From positions 1-57,346 of the forward strand of contig NZ_JAGIQL010000025.1 of NCBI RefSeq assembly GCF_017813245.1: a stretch of 57,346 nucleotides of DNA, in the 5' to 3' direction. Below, one piece after another: positions 38,201-46,281 of this stretch. The position numbers and the translations under genes were made by a program. The stretch comes from Streptomyces montanisoli. Its GTDB lineage: Bacteria; Actinomycetota; Actinomycetes; Streptomycetales; Streptomycetaceae. How positions within the stretch are numbered: position 1 is the first letter of the stretch; each line of letters opens with the position of its first letter. The notes under the pieces were generated by a model. It was not told where the DNA came from. It did no database searches and saw only the letters and a program-made list of their open reading frames with translations.

Positions 38201-41200
38201 CGAGCGGAAAGCCGTGGCGTCGAACACCGTCGGGGCGTCGGCGCTCTTCGTCAGCTTCAGCGAGTACACGTTGCCCACGTAGGGCTGGGAGGACGTCTGG
38301 GTGGACGAGACGAAGTCCGCGTAGACGTCCTGGACACCGGCGAAGACGCCGCTGTCGAGGTCCACCGTCGCGGTGGCGACGGTGCCCCAGCCGGAACCGG
38401 TGTAGTCGAGCGGGATGTCGACGCTCTTCGTGCCGTCCCTCGACCCGAGGTGCAGTTCGATGTGCGAGTCCGACGCAGCCCGCGACTGCGGCTTGTCGTA
38501 GCTGACGGTCACGGTGTCGGCGCCGTCACCGAGGTCGGTGCCGTGCCACTCGGCCCACGCGCCGTTCGTCGTGTTCTCGAAGATGCCGTTCGACAGGTTG
38601 AGCGGGAGCGAGCCGCCCCCGGTGGTCGTGGCGTTCGCCGCGGTCAGGGTGGCGAGCGTGGTCGTGGGGGAGGAGGAGACGTCGTCCGGCGAGAACTGGT
38701 ACCAGTCGAAGTTCGACACCCACTGCTGTCCGGACGGGGCGTGGAAGACGAAGGCCGCGCCCGAAGCGTCCAGCAGGGCCTGCGGATCGGTCACCGTCGC
38801 CTGCACCGTGGCGTAGTACTGCCAGCCTCCGGTGCCGGGCAGTGAGACGGTCGCGACGACGGGGCCGTCGGCGCCGCCCGCGTGAACGTCGACACTGCTC
38901 GGCTTCGCCGTCGCCGCCTGCGAGTTGGCGTAACGGACCGAGATGCTGTGCGGGGCCACGCCGCCGAAGTCCAGCTTGGCGAACTGCTCCCACGCGCCCT
39001 CGGTGACGCCGCCGAGGTCGCCGTCCGACTGGTACGCCTCATGCACGAGGCTGGGGCCGTGCTCCTGGTCGGGGCTCTCCGCCTGCAGGACGGCGTAGCC
39101 GCCCTCGGCGATGGTGAGCGTGTCGATGGCGGACCGCAGCGCGTCGTGCGCGGCCATGATCGTGCCGGTCGCGGAGCCGGTGTCAGCGAGGACGGTCCGC
39201 CCGCGCTCGAGCGCCGAACGGAACAGGCTGAAGGAGCCGTCGGAGTAGTTGCCGCCGCGTACCAGGGACGCCTGGTCGACGAGCGTCTTGAGAGCCCCCC
39301 GCTGTGCGGCGGCGGCGGAGATGACGAGCGGGTCGGTCACGGATATGCCGGTGCCGTGCACCGACGAGGCCGGTACTCCGTGGGCGAAGGCCTTGTCGCT
39401 GAACGTGATGCCGAACCGCGCGTCGACCTTCGTGGTGCCGGTGAGCGACAGCGTCGCCGTGCGCGAGCCGGTGACGCGGAGGTCGGCGGTGACGCCGTCC
39501 GGCAGCCCGGTCACGGCAGCCGCGCCCGTCCCGGTGAGGCTGGTCCTCCTGTGCGCGGCGAACCGCGCCCGTCCGGACAGGGTGAGCTTCACACTGCCGT
39601 GGACGGTGCCGTCCGCGGCGGTGTCGACGGTCGCCGGGCGCGCCGACAGGACGGTGCCGCCCTGACCGGATCCCGCGCCGCCGCCTCCCGTGTCACCCCC
39701 GTCGGTGTTGAGCGAGTACGCGGGCTTGGTGCGGTCGCCCCACCCGGAGGGCTTGGAGCCCATGGTGAACTTCAGGGTCCCGCCGGAGATGATCTGCGAG
39801 TAGTCCAGCCATGTGTTGGTGAACCGCGAGCCGTTGAGCGTCGCGCTCTGCACGTAGTAGTCGTCCGCCGACACACCGTCAGCCTTCACCGTGAACTTCG
39901 TGCCGTTCGCGTACGCGATCGTCGTGGAGTCGAAGAACGGGCTGCCGATCTGGAACTGGCTGGATCCGGCCGTCACGGGGAACAGCCCGAGGGCGGCCGC
40001 GACGAACATCGTCGACATGGTTCCCGCGTCGTTGTCCATCGTCGGCAGGAAACCGTGCGGCGAGAGCTTGTACGCACGCGTCTTCACCGGCGGGGTGAAC
40101 TCACCGTGGCCGCTTGGTGCTTCGTTCGTGGAACCGGTCGCGATGTAGCGGTTCCAGGTCGTGCCGGTGTAAATGGCGCGCACCCACTTCTGCGTCAGGC
40201 TCGGCTCGCCGACGTAGTTGAAGAGGTAGGGCGCCTGCAGGTCGATCTCGTTGGCGTTGGAGTGCAGCATGGTCGAGCCGTCGTCGGCACTCGAATCCTC
40301 GCCGAACATGTGCTCGACCGCGGCCCTGCCGGCCTTCTCGCCGCCCATGGCCTGGACGAGGCCGCCCATGTCGTAGGCGTCGTACCAGTTGTACTGCCAC
40401 AGTGTGCCCTGGTAGAGCCCGGCCGCCTCGAACTGCTCGTAGTCGGCGCTCTGCCAGTCGCCGCCCGCGGCGCGCGGGGTGAGCACGCCGACCTTGGTGC
40501 CGTCCGGCGCGGTCCACGCGCCGGACTTGACGAGGTTGTCGATGGCCATCGTCGACTGGGTGCGCAGCTTCTTGGCGTCCGCGTCCTTGCCGAGCGCGTC
40601 GGCGATGACGGACAGCGCCCACTGGTCGTAGCCGCGCTGCACGGTCGTGCCGGGGTCACCCGCGACATATCCCTGCCGCAGCTGCGTACCCGTGTAGTAG
40701 CCGACGTACGACTTCAGCGCCGGGTAGGCCTCGTCGAGCCGGTCGAACTTCTTGTAGCCCTTGGACAGCGCGTCGGCGATCACCACGGCCGAGCGCTCCC
40801 AGCGCACGGTCGGCACCGAGTGGGTGAGGCTGCCGAGGCTTTTGCCCGAGGTGTGGGCGTCGGCGAAGAGGATGACGGCCGACTGCACCATGTCCCGGTA
40901 GGTGGCCGGGTCGATGTACGCCTCGACGGAATACTTGCGGAAGTCGTCCCAGGTGGACCAGCCGTCGTAGTAGGTGAAGCCGTTCGCCGTGTGCACCGCT
41001 CCGTCCACACCGCGGTACGTTCCGCTGGTGCTGGTGGCGTTCACCGGCAGGCCGTACATGCGGTACAGATGCGTGTAGAACTCCTTGGTGAGCGTCGAGC
41101 CGGGGTCGGACTTCGCGGAGGACTTGACGGCCACGGCGCCGAGCGTCCGGTTCCAGTCGGCCTTCGCCTGCGCGCGCGCCTCGTCGAAGGTGAGGTCGCC

Positions 41201-42193
41201 GACCTCGCTGCGCTGGTCCTTCACGGCCTGCTCGGCGCTGATCGGCGACAGCGTGACACGCAGCTCGATGTCGTCCCCGGCGGCCTTGCCGAAGCCCAGG
41301 ACGGCGCCGTTGTCCCTGCCGTCCTGCGCGGTGGCGTCGCTCAGCTTGCCGTCGTCGCCCCAGCTGCGCAGGGAGGTGACCGGGGCGTTGGTCGTGGCGG
41401 CGTAGTACAGCCGGTACGAGGCGCCGTTGAACGATCCCGCGACGAGCCCGGTGATCGACGTGGTCCCGTCGGGGAGCGTCGTCGCCTTCATGGTCGAGCG
41501 GGTGCGGCCCGTGTAGTTGTTGGCGAGGTCGAGGACGAGCTCGGGGTCCGACCCGGAGGGAAAGCTGTACCGTTCGAGCGCCGTACGCGTCGTCGCCGTC
41601 ATCTCGGCGTCGATGGTTCCCGAAGCCGGCTTCACCGACGATCCGGAGCCGGCGAGCGCCCCGAGGCCCACCTGGTAGTAGCCGGGCGTCGCGGTCTCGT
41701 CGTCATGGCTGTACGGATGCGCGTAACTGCCGGTCGCGGGGCGGCTGTCGTACTGGACGGACGTCGGCACGACCAGCAGGTCGCCGCCGCCCCCCGAGCC
41801 GCCGACACCGCCGAGGTCCGTGGCGGTGAACCCGGCGATGTGGTCCTCGTCGTAGTCGTACCCGGAGTGGTTGCGGCCAGGCGTGGTCATCGGGTTGACC
41901 TTGGCGAGACTGTGCGGTGCCTCGGCGCCCGGCAGGTCGTTGCCGTCATCACCGGCCGTCGACACGAACGGGTCGACGAGCTTCGTGTAGTCCGTGCCAC
42001 CCGAAGTCCCCGAGGACCCCGATGCCGTGGCCGCGACGGGCGCTGCCACGGCGGTGCCGCCCCCCGCCAGCGCGGCAAGACCGAGCGTCCCGGCCAGGAG
42101 AGCGGCGACGAGTGCGCGCGGTGACCGGCGGCGCCGGCGGGCGGGTCTCGCGAAATACGGACGGGGGAAGGGAGCTTGGGGTCTTCTGGGCAC
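35240..42193 (-). CDS. Secreted multidomain GH92 alpha-mannosidase fused to PAP2-type phosphatase
   Basis: 2317-residue exported protein. Arg-rich n-region and hydrophobic core (ALVAALLAGTLGLAALAGGG) form the signal. Residues about 65-835: GH92 exo-alpha-mannosidase (VDPFVSTAGDDGNDLPGAEAP, LWQYNWYDAYDMGGL near 605, TMDNDAGTMS near 721, ALGLFPVTAGS). About 950-1470: helical spacer and three CBM-like sandwiches; 1473-1610 FIVAR-like helices; 1616-1795 two Fn3 domains. About 1800-2150: vanadium-haloperoxidase/PAP2 acid phosphatase with all three motifs, KDHYDYLRP (about 1933), SYPSGHTYSG (about 1971), NNRIVLGFHYPIDV (about 2005-2018). A cadherin-like sandwich ends the protein; no sortase motif. 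GTG at 42193 follows GGAGAGG; a non-supported start exists at 42220. May act on phosphomannan (inference). Confidence 0.9.
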   Translation of the reverse strand: MPRRPQAPFPRPYFARPARRRRRSPRALVAALLAGTLGLAALAGGGTAVAAPVAATASGSSGTSGGTDYTKLVDPFVSTAGDDGNDLPGAEAPHSLAKVNPMTTPGRNHSGYDYDEDHIAGFTATDLGGVGGSGGGGDLLVVPTSVQYDSRPATGSYAHPYSHDDETATPGYYQVGLGALAGSGSSVKPASGTIDAEMTATTRTALERYSFPSGSDPELVLDLANNYTGRTRSTMKATTLPDGTTSITGLVAGSFNGASYRLYYAATTNAPVTSLRSWGDDGKLSDATAQDGRDNGAVLGFGKAAGDDIELRVTLSPISAEQAVKDQRSEVGDLTFDEARAQAKADWNRTLGAVAVKSSAKSDPGSTLTKEFYTHLYRMYGLPVNATSTSGTYRGVDGAVHTANGFTYYDGWSTWDDFRKYSVEAYIDPATYRDMVQSAVILFADAHTSGKSLGSLTHSVPTVRWERSAVVIADALSKGYKKFDRLDEAYPALKSYVGYYTGTQLRQGYVAGDPGTTVQRGYDQWALSVIADALGKDADAKKLRTQSTMAIDNLVKSGAWTAPDGTKVGVLTPRAAGGDWQSADYEQFEAAGLYQGTLWQYNWYDAYDMGGLVQAMGGEKAGRAAVEHMFGEDSSADDGSTMLHSNANEIDLQAPYLFNYVGEPSLTQKWVRAIYTGTTWNRYIATGSTNEAPSGHGEFTPPVKTRAYKLSPHGFLPTMDNDAGTMSTMFVAAALGLFPVTAGSSQFQIGSPFFDSTTIAYANGTKFTVKADGVSADDYYVQSATLNGSRFTNTWLDYSQIISGGTLKFTMGSKPSGWGDRTKPAYSLNTDGGDTGGGGAGSGQGGTVLSARPATVDTAADGTVHGSVKLTLSGRARFAAHRRTSLTGTGAAAVTGLPDGVTADLRVTGSRTATLSLTGTTKVDARFGITFSDKAFAHGVPASSVHGTGISVTDPLVISAAAAQRGALKTLVDQASLVRGGNYSDGSFSLFRSALERGRTVLADTGSATGTIMAAHDALRSAIDTLTIAEGGYAVLQAESPDQEHGPSLVHEAYQSDGDLGGVTEGAWEQFAKLDFGGVAPHSISVRYANSQAATAKPSSVDVHAGGADGPVVATVSLPGTGGWQYYATVQATVTDPQALLDASGAAFVFHAPSGQQWVSNFDWYQFSPDDVSSSPTTTLATLTAANATTTGGGSLPLNLSNGIFENTTNGAWAEWHGTDLGDGADTVTVSYDKPQSRAASDSHIELHLGSRDGTKSVDIPLDYTGSGWGTVATATVDLDSGVFAGVQDVYADFVSSTQTSSQPYVGNVYSLKLTKSADAPTVFDATAFRSNSGGGLKSEPAGWSDAGSATDLGGTYDGAWIDYGDIGFGDVPKNTVTLTYVNNSARCGTGSAVQIYLDSFDAADPGTPDATVPLPVTGSAWSSGGTTSLTLPRTITGTHTVHLRLTTNADSSHPYVANLGRITFSHVVAPAATDKTALRKAIAQYEGLSGDKERYDTIDFGVYQRELAAARALADADDATQLEVDTRTRALALAAGQLVPLPRLKLEDLVATASALDDDRYTDASWKAFTGALASAKAAIADDSATDETLTARYESLGHAVSALTTKPKAVPAAPGAVSATASGTSVTVAWSAPEDTGGSAVTGYRVALDDGHRIGIADPTGRSATFTGLPAGRSYTARVQAVNSVGASSPTAATAPVVSGGGRPQRPDVTGVITDGKQVRVDWRACGDGGFPVIGYTVALDDGTTAHVPATAHTALLTTIGRARTHTATVTALTLAGTSDGAATASASSSGTTDPSSYVPSPFPDDTLNAKYASDAWPATGDGTDYFDNLLSGIDDLHTDILGANTKVPAGTPLTAENDEIAVRINNAATQKEVDRAETDATHSATVTMADGLGSRLGKIYQDALNGGDLPKTSALFSRVTKNLDTHDAAKDHYDYLRPYVRLGFAGDGGDIYESQDGSYASLAGSGSYPSGHTYSGYEAGTVMATLLPELAPSILARTSEYGNNRIVLGFHYPIDVMGGRITAQATVAHRWADPDFGKLLTQAHTEMENVLLAQCEKEGYGDTLAACEGDSYDGLSTAQDVDLYTRRLTYGFSQVGKAGQALKAPSDAAALLVTAFPDLTDEQRTEILRQTATDSGYPLDATADGGASWQRINLAAAMAAHVTLGADGSVTVTNFADATKASVADARAITVGGVAIDGFDPDVSTYVVDWPNNRKIPAVSAVAAEPGARVRVTDGSSVLTSSAHRFTTRTIRVTSANGSVVRTYTVGFQRSHPGHRPFASGGGGAGRGYAGAAVWSLVPDPAKKEGVPWARGRN

Positions 42194-42243
42194 GGCACCT
42201 CTCCAGCGTTCGCGGTACACGCACGCGTTCGGGCCGCCAGGGA

Positions 42244-42255
42244 GACAACGTTGTC
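42244..42255. promoter_or_regulatory. LacI-type palindrome upstream of the GH92 gene
   Basis: Perfect 12-bp palindrome GACAACGTTGTC, 51 bp before the GTG start. Its AACGTT centre is typical of LacI-family operators and differs from the ATCGAT sites of loci A and B, so a regulator encoded elsewhere is likely. The rest of the 305-bp gap (42194-42498) shows nothing recognisable beyond the ribosome site. Confidence 0.6.
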
Positions 42256-42498
42256 AGCAACGGAAGATCCGGAACGCACGCACTCGGGGAAGACGGTAGC
42301 GGACACGCCCGGAAATGCGCACCCGTGAGACCACAACTGACCGCCCACCAGCCACGCTCAGGGCCGCGGGTGAGGAGCCCCTGAACGCGGCGCGGCCCGC
42401 GCGTGGCCGTCGGGGAACGAACCGGTCACCTGGCGCCGGGCCCGGCGGTCGTCCGGCTGCGCACGCGCACGAAGGCGGGCCCCCGGCAGGGCCTGGAC

Positions 42499-42783
42499 TC
42501 ACGACGCCCAGTGGAAGCGGGCACGCGTCATGTCCACGCGCGTCCCGCGCAGCGGCGTTCCCTCGCCGCGAAGCAGCGCCGGCGCCTGCCCGTCGTGGCA
42601 GGTGGCGGGCGTCCCGTCCGCGTACACGACGCGCCACCACGGCACGTCATCGCCGAGCAGACCCATGGCCCGGCCTGCCTGGCGTGCGCCGACACCGGCC
42701 TGTCGGCCGACGTCGCCGTAAGAGGCCACGGCGCCGGCCGGTATCGCGCACGCCGCCTCCCGGACGTCGTCGACGAAGCTCAT
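42499..42783 (-). CDS. Alkyltransferase-like protein (MGMT family, no catalytic Cys)
   Basis: 94-residue DNA-binding protein of the O6-alkylguanine transferase fold. HTH region IPAGAVASYGDVGRQAGVGA is visible and the active site PCHR is replaced by PWWRVV, so it cannot accept alkyl groups. Such ATL proteins flag O6-alkylguanine for nucleotide excision repair. Length is typical for ATLs. ATG at 42783 preceded by GGGAG. Next upstream gene, 36 bp away on the same strand, encodes a small Tudor-like protein. Confidence 0.9.
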   Translation of the reverse strand: MSFVDDVREAACAIPAGAVASYGDVGRQAGVGARQAGRAMGLLGDDVPWWRVVYADGTPATCHDGQAPALLRGEGTPLRGTRVDMTRARFHWAS

Positions 42784-42819
42784 GGGGCAACTCCCGGAGA
42801 ACAGAACCGAACCGACGAC

Positions 42820-43029
42820 CTAGGCCTTCGCGAGGGCGCTCCCCTTGTGCATGGCGATGTGGTCGGTCTTGTCGCTCTTGATCTCGTACTGCGGATCGTC
42901 CGGTGAGCAGTGGCGCGTGCGGCCCTTGAACGTCACATCGCTCGTATGCTTCTTCACGATGACGCCTTCCACGTGACCGGCCTCGGAATTCCAGCGCACG
43001 TGGTCTCCCACGGAAAACTCCTTCGCCAT
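42820..43029 (-). CDS. Small HVA1/DUF2945 Tudor-like protein
   Basis: 69-residue cytoplasmic protein with the motif FSVGDHVRWNSEAGHVEG near the N-terminus and DPQYEIKSDKTDHIAMHKG near the end, as in the hypervirulence-associated Tudor family. Function is unknown. ATG at 43029 follows GGAGGAAC (rc of gttcctcc). Probably in a short operon with the ATL gene. Confidence 0.85.
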   Translation of the reverse strand: MAKEFSVGDHVRWNSEAGHVEGVIVKKHTSDVTFKGRTRHCSPDDPQYEIKSDKTDHIAMHKGSALAKA

Positions 43030-43123
43030 TACGGTTCCTCCGTTCTGTTCCTTCTGTCGCAACGGGCAGCGGGCATCGGGCAGCCCCACGAACAGCCGGG
43101 TACCCGGCGCAGCGGCCAGTGCT

Positions 43124-43612
43124 TCACTCCGGTATCGGGGTGATCTCCACGAAGGGGATGTGGTCGCGGCCGATGGCGTAGTAGTCCTCGGTGCTGCCGT
43201 CGGTCTCTATCCCGCAGATGGCCATGAGCCGGCGGGCGGTCCTGGGGTGGAGGGGTGCGTACTCGGCCATGGCGCGACCGGATTCCTCGGGCGTCATGGG
43301 CCGGGCGACGGCCTTGGTGCGGTGCCGTCCGACCTGGATCGTGACGTCCGGGGTGTGCTGGATGTTGCGGTACCACTGCGAGGTGGGGCCGAAACCGGAG
43401 GCCAGGTGGTAGGCGCCCGTGCCCGGGTCACGCCCGGTGATCTCCACGACGACCTGGCGGGGCAGCCCACTGCTGCGGCCGGTGTGCGTGAGCAACATGA
43501 TGCGACTGCCGGTGAAGGCGCCCAGGTGCCAGCGGTACAGATGGATCGGGGCACGCGCGACCAGGCGGCGCCAGCCGGTCGGTGACGGGGTGGCTTTTAC
43601 CTTGCGCGGCAT
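43124..43612 (-). CDS. Deazaflavin (F420)-dependent nitroreductase-family protein
   Basis: 162-residue protein of the DDN-like split-barrel family that uses cofactor F420. Motifs: HLGAFTGSRIMLLTHTGRSSG, a phosphate-binding segment followed by LPRQVVVE, then SGFGPTSQWYRNIQHTPDVT and TPEESGRAMAEYAPLHPRTA. Substrate is unknown; relatives reduce quinones or nitro compounds. ATG at 43612 preceded by GAAGGG. Confidence 0.88.
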   Translation of the reverse strand: MPRKVKATPSPTGWRRLVARAPIHLYRWHLGAFTGSRIMLLTHTGRSSGLPRQVVVEITGRDPGTGAYHLASGFGPTSQWYRNIQHTPDVTIQVGRHRTKAVARPMTPEESGRAMAEYAPLHPRTARRLMAICGIETDGSTEDYYAIGRDHIPFVEITPIPE

Positions 43613-43739
43613 GTCGGACCCTTCTGCGCCTGGAGTGCGTTCTCGCGATGACGCTCCGGCAGCGCATGCCGCTGAATGCCCATCGCCACCATGGACGGTC
43701 CACTCATCCTTGCACAAGGCAAAGGAATGCGGAGGTGTT

Positions 43740-44513
43740 TCATTGGATGGGCGGCTCGGCGCCGGCGAGGCGTGCCGACAGCCGGTGTGCGGCGCCGACG
43801 ACCATCTCCGCGGCCCCCGGCACTGCCTGTGGCGGGAGACGGAAAACGGGCGCGGACACGTTCATCGCGGCCGCCACGCGGCCCCGGTGGTCGTACACGG
43901 GTGCGGCGACCGCGATCAGCCCCGGCTCCATCTCCTCGACGGCTACCGCATGACCGCGTTCGCGCTCGCGGCGCAGCCGTTCCAGCACGGCCACCACCTC
44001 GCGAGGAGCCGCGTTGGTGCCCGGCATCGGCGCGTCGCCCTCGGTGGCCAGGAGCGCCGCCACCTCCTCGTCCGGCCGGTCGAACAGCAGGGCCCGGCCG
44101 GCAGAGGTGCAGTTCAGAGGGGAGGTGCGGCCGATCCACTCGTGCGCCTGGAGCGTGCGCGAGGTGCGCTCGGTCAGCACCGTCACCACGCTGTGGCCGG
44201 ACAGCACCGTCAGATACGCCGGTTCGCCGACCCGGTGCACCAGTTCCCGCAGCACCGCGGGGGCCTCACGGTGCAGCGTGCTCTCGCCGGCCGACGCGGC
44301 CAGCGCCGGCAACTGAGGGCCGATGCGGTAGCGCAGGCTGCTCGGATCCCGCTCGACGAACCCTTCCTGCGCCAGGACCTTCAACGTCCGTGACACCTGC
44401 GACTTCTCCCTGCCCACCGCCTGGGCCACATCCTGGACACCCATCGGCTGCTGCCCGAGGGCGCGCAGGATGTCCAGTGCCCGGTGCACGCTGCTGAGGC
44501 CGTCGCTTCCCAT
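43740..44513 (-). CDS. IclR-family transcriptional regulator
   Basis: 257-residue regulator with N-terminal winged HTH (SSVHRALDILRALGQQPMGV, VGREKSQVSRTLKVLAQEGF) at residues 5-60 and C-terminal effector domain (SAGRALLFDRPDEEV, VEEMEPGLIAVAAPVYD). ATG at 44513 begins just before the HTH. Divergent from the asparagine synthase gene, 79 bp apart, so that gene is a possible target. Confidence 0.92.
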   Translation of the reverse strand: MGSDGLSSVHRALDILRALGQQPMGVQDVAQAVGREKSQVSRTLKVLAQEGFVERDPSSLRYRIGPQLPALAASAGESTLHREAPAVLRELVHRVGEPAYLTVLSGHSVVTVLTERTSRTLQAHEWIGRTSPLNCTSAGRALLFDRPDEEVAALLATEGDAPMPGTNAAPREVVAVLERLRRERERGHAVAVEEMEPGLIAVAAPVYDHRGRVAAAMNVSAPVFRLPPQAVPGAAEMVVGAAHRLSARLAGAEPPIQ

Positions 44514-44592
44514 GCCACCACCCTGCCCGTCGCGTGCGTATGCGGCAACTCGCGATGTGCCATCCGCACCCGCCTGCCTATCGTCGTCCCCC

Positions 44593-46137
44593 ATGTGCGG
44601 TATAGCGGCGATCCACAGCTTCGACGGAAACATCGACACCGTGTGCGCCACGGCGGACGCGGAGGGCATGCTCGCCCGGCTCGCCCATCGCGGACCGGAC
44701 GACGAGGGCACACGCACACTCGGCGAGCACAGCTGGCTGGGCCACCGCAGGCTGTCCATCGTCGACCTGGAGGGCGGTCACCAGCCCCTGGGCGGCGCCG
44801 GCGGCGTCGACTGGTCCCTCGTGTGCAACGGCGAGATCTACAACCACCGGGAACTGCGCGACCAGCTGCCCACCGGCGCGTTCGGCTCCTGCTCCGACTG
44901 CGCGGCCGCCCTCGCGCTGCTGCGCGACGAAGGCGCCGAGGGCCTGCGCCGGCTTCGGGGCATGTGGGCGCTGTGCGCCGCCACACACGACGGCCGCTTC
45001 GTCGCCGCCCGCGACCCGGTCGGCATCAAGCCCTTGTACTGGGCGCGCACAGGCACCGCCGTGTACTTCGCCTCCGAGCTGCGTGCCTTCCCCGTCGGTG
45101 TGCAGGGCCGCGCCGAGATCTTCCCACCCGGCTGCTGGTGGACGCCGGACGGGGGCCTGCGCCGCTTCGCCGGCGCGATCCCCGCACCGTCGCCGTCACA
45201 GGGCTGGAACGGCGCATCGCGGCAGGACGTCGAGAAGGCCACCTTCGACTGCGTCGCGGACTCGGTCCGGCGGCACCTGATGGCGGACGTCGAGGTCGGC
45301 GTGTTCCTCTCCGGCGGTCTCGACTCCGGCATCGTCGCCGCCGTCGCCGCGAAGGAGTACGCCCGCCGGGGGCGCCGGCTGCGGACCTTCGCGGTGGGAA
45401 CACCGGGCTCCCCGGACCTGCTGGCCGCGCGGGAGACCGCCGCGTTCCTCGGCACCGAGCACCGCGAGGCGCTGCTGGACGCCCGCGCGGCGCGCGAGGC
45501 ACTCGGTGAGGTGGTCGCCTGCGTGGAGTCCTTCGACGCCGGCCTGATCCGCAGCGCGGTGCCCAACTGGTTCCTGTCCGAGCTCGCCGCACAGCACGTG
45601 AAGGCGGTACTCACCGGCGAGGGCGCCGACGAGCTGTTCGCCGGCTACGGCTACTACCACGAGCAGCACGCCGCCCCCAGGGACCTGGACGCGGAACTGC
45701 GCCGGACCATCACATCGCTGCACGGCCTCAACCTGCAGCGCTGCGACCGCGTCACCATGGCCCACGGCCTGGAGGCCCGCGTCCCCTTCCTCGACCGTGA
45801 GGTCATCGGCCACGCGATGTCGCTGCCCGCGGACATGAAGACCCTGGAGGCTGACGGCATGGAGAAGGGCCACTTGCGCCGCGCCTTCGCGGGCCGGCTG
45901 CCGCACCACCTGCTGTGGCGGCGCAAGGAGCAGTTCGGCACGGGCAGCGGTGCACAGAGCGTGCTGAGCCCCGTCTGGGACAGCCGCATCACCCAGGACG
46001 AGTACGCGGCGGCGCTCGCCCAGGACGGTGTCCCGCAGCTGCGCAGCAAGGAGGAACTCGGCTACTACCGCGCCTTTCGCACCGCGCTGCCGGGTGTGCG
46101 CCCCGCCGCGGTCCTCACCCGCTTCGCGACGGGATGA
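44593..46137 (+). CDS. asnB: Asparagine synthase (glutamine-hydrolysing) homologue
   Basis: 514-residue amidotransferase. Cys2 after the initiator Met is the class II glutaminase nucleophile (MCGIAAIHSF), with HRGPDDEG, NGEIYNH and the C-terminal synthetase PP-loop VFLSGGLDSGIVAA, LTGEGADELFAGY and RVPFLDREV. It is shorter than housekeeping AsnB of other bacteria (550-640), but all key motifs are present. Stand-alone location near a photolyase does not explain its role; an amide-forming step on another substrate is possible. Confidence 0.9.
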   Translation: MCGIAAIHSFDGNIDTVCATADAEGMLARLAHRGPDDEGTRTLGEHSWLGHRRLSIVDLEGGHQPLGGAGGVDWSLVCNGEIYNHRELRDQLPTGAFGSCSDCAAALALLRDEGAEGLRRLRGMWALCAATHDGRFVAARDPVGIKPLYWARTGTAVYFASELRAFPVGVQGRAEIFPPGCWWTPDGGLRRFAGAIPAPSPSQGWNGASRQDVEKATFDCVADSVRRHLMADVEVGVFLSGGLDSGIVAAVAAKEYARRGRRLRTFAVGTPGSPDLLAARETAAFLGTEHREALLDARAAREALGEVVACVESFDAGLIRSAVPNWFLSELAAQHVKAVLTGEGADELFAGYGYYHEQHAAPRDLDAELRRTITSLHGLNLQRCDRVTMAHGLEARVPFLDREVIGHAMSLPADMKTLEADGMEKGHLRRAFAGRLPHHLLWRRKEQFGTGSGAQSVLSPVWDSRITQDEYAAALAQDGVPQLRSKEELGYYRAFRTALPGVRPAAVLTRFATG

Positions 46138-46281
46138 GGCCCCCACGCAGAGCGCCCCACGGGAGGCGCCCTCGTGGCGTTCAGGCGATGATCGGGGCCG
46201 GGGCGCCCGGCGGCGGCCCTGCGCCGCGTACTGCCTTGCGCGCTTCGACGGCGTGCGGGGCCGGGACTGAAGGGTGAATCT

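Noticed and set aside
38882..42124. Long open frame of 1080 codons on the plus strand inside the GH92 gene
   Set aside because: Product is low-complexity Arg/Gly/Val-rich with no domain, and the opposite strand encodes a clear GH92 protein; it is a GC-bias shadow.
42194..42220. Upstream start codon at 42220 for the GH92 protein
   Set aside because: The GTG at 42193 has GGAGAGG at the right distance and yields a more typical signal peptide.
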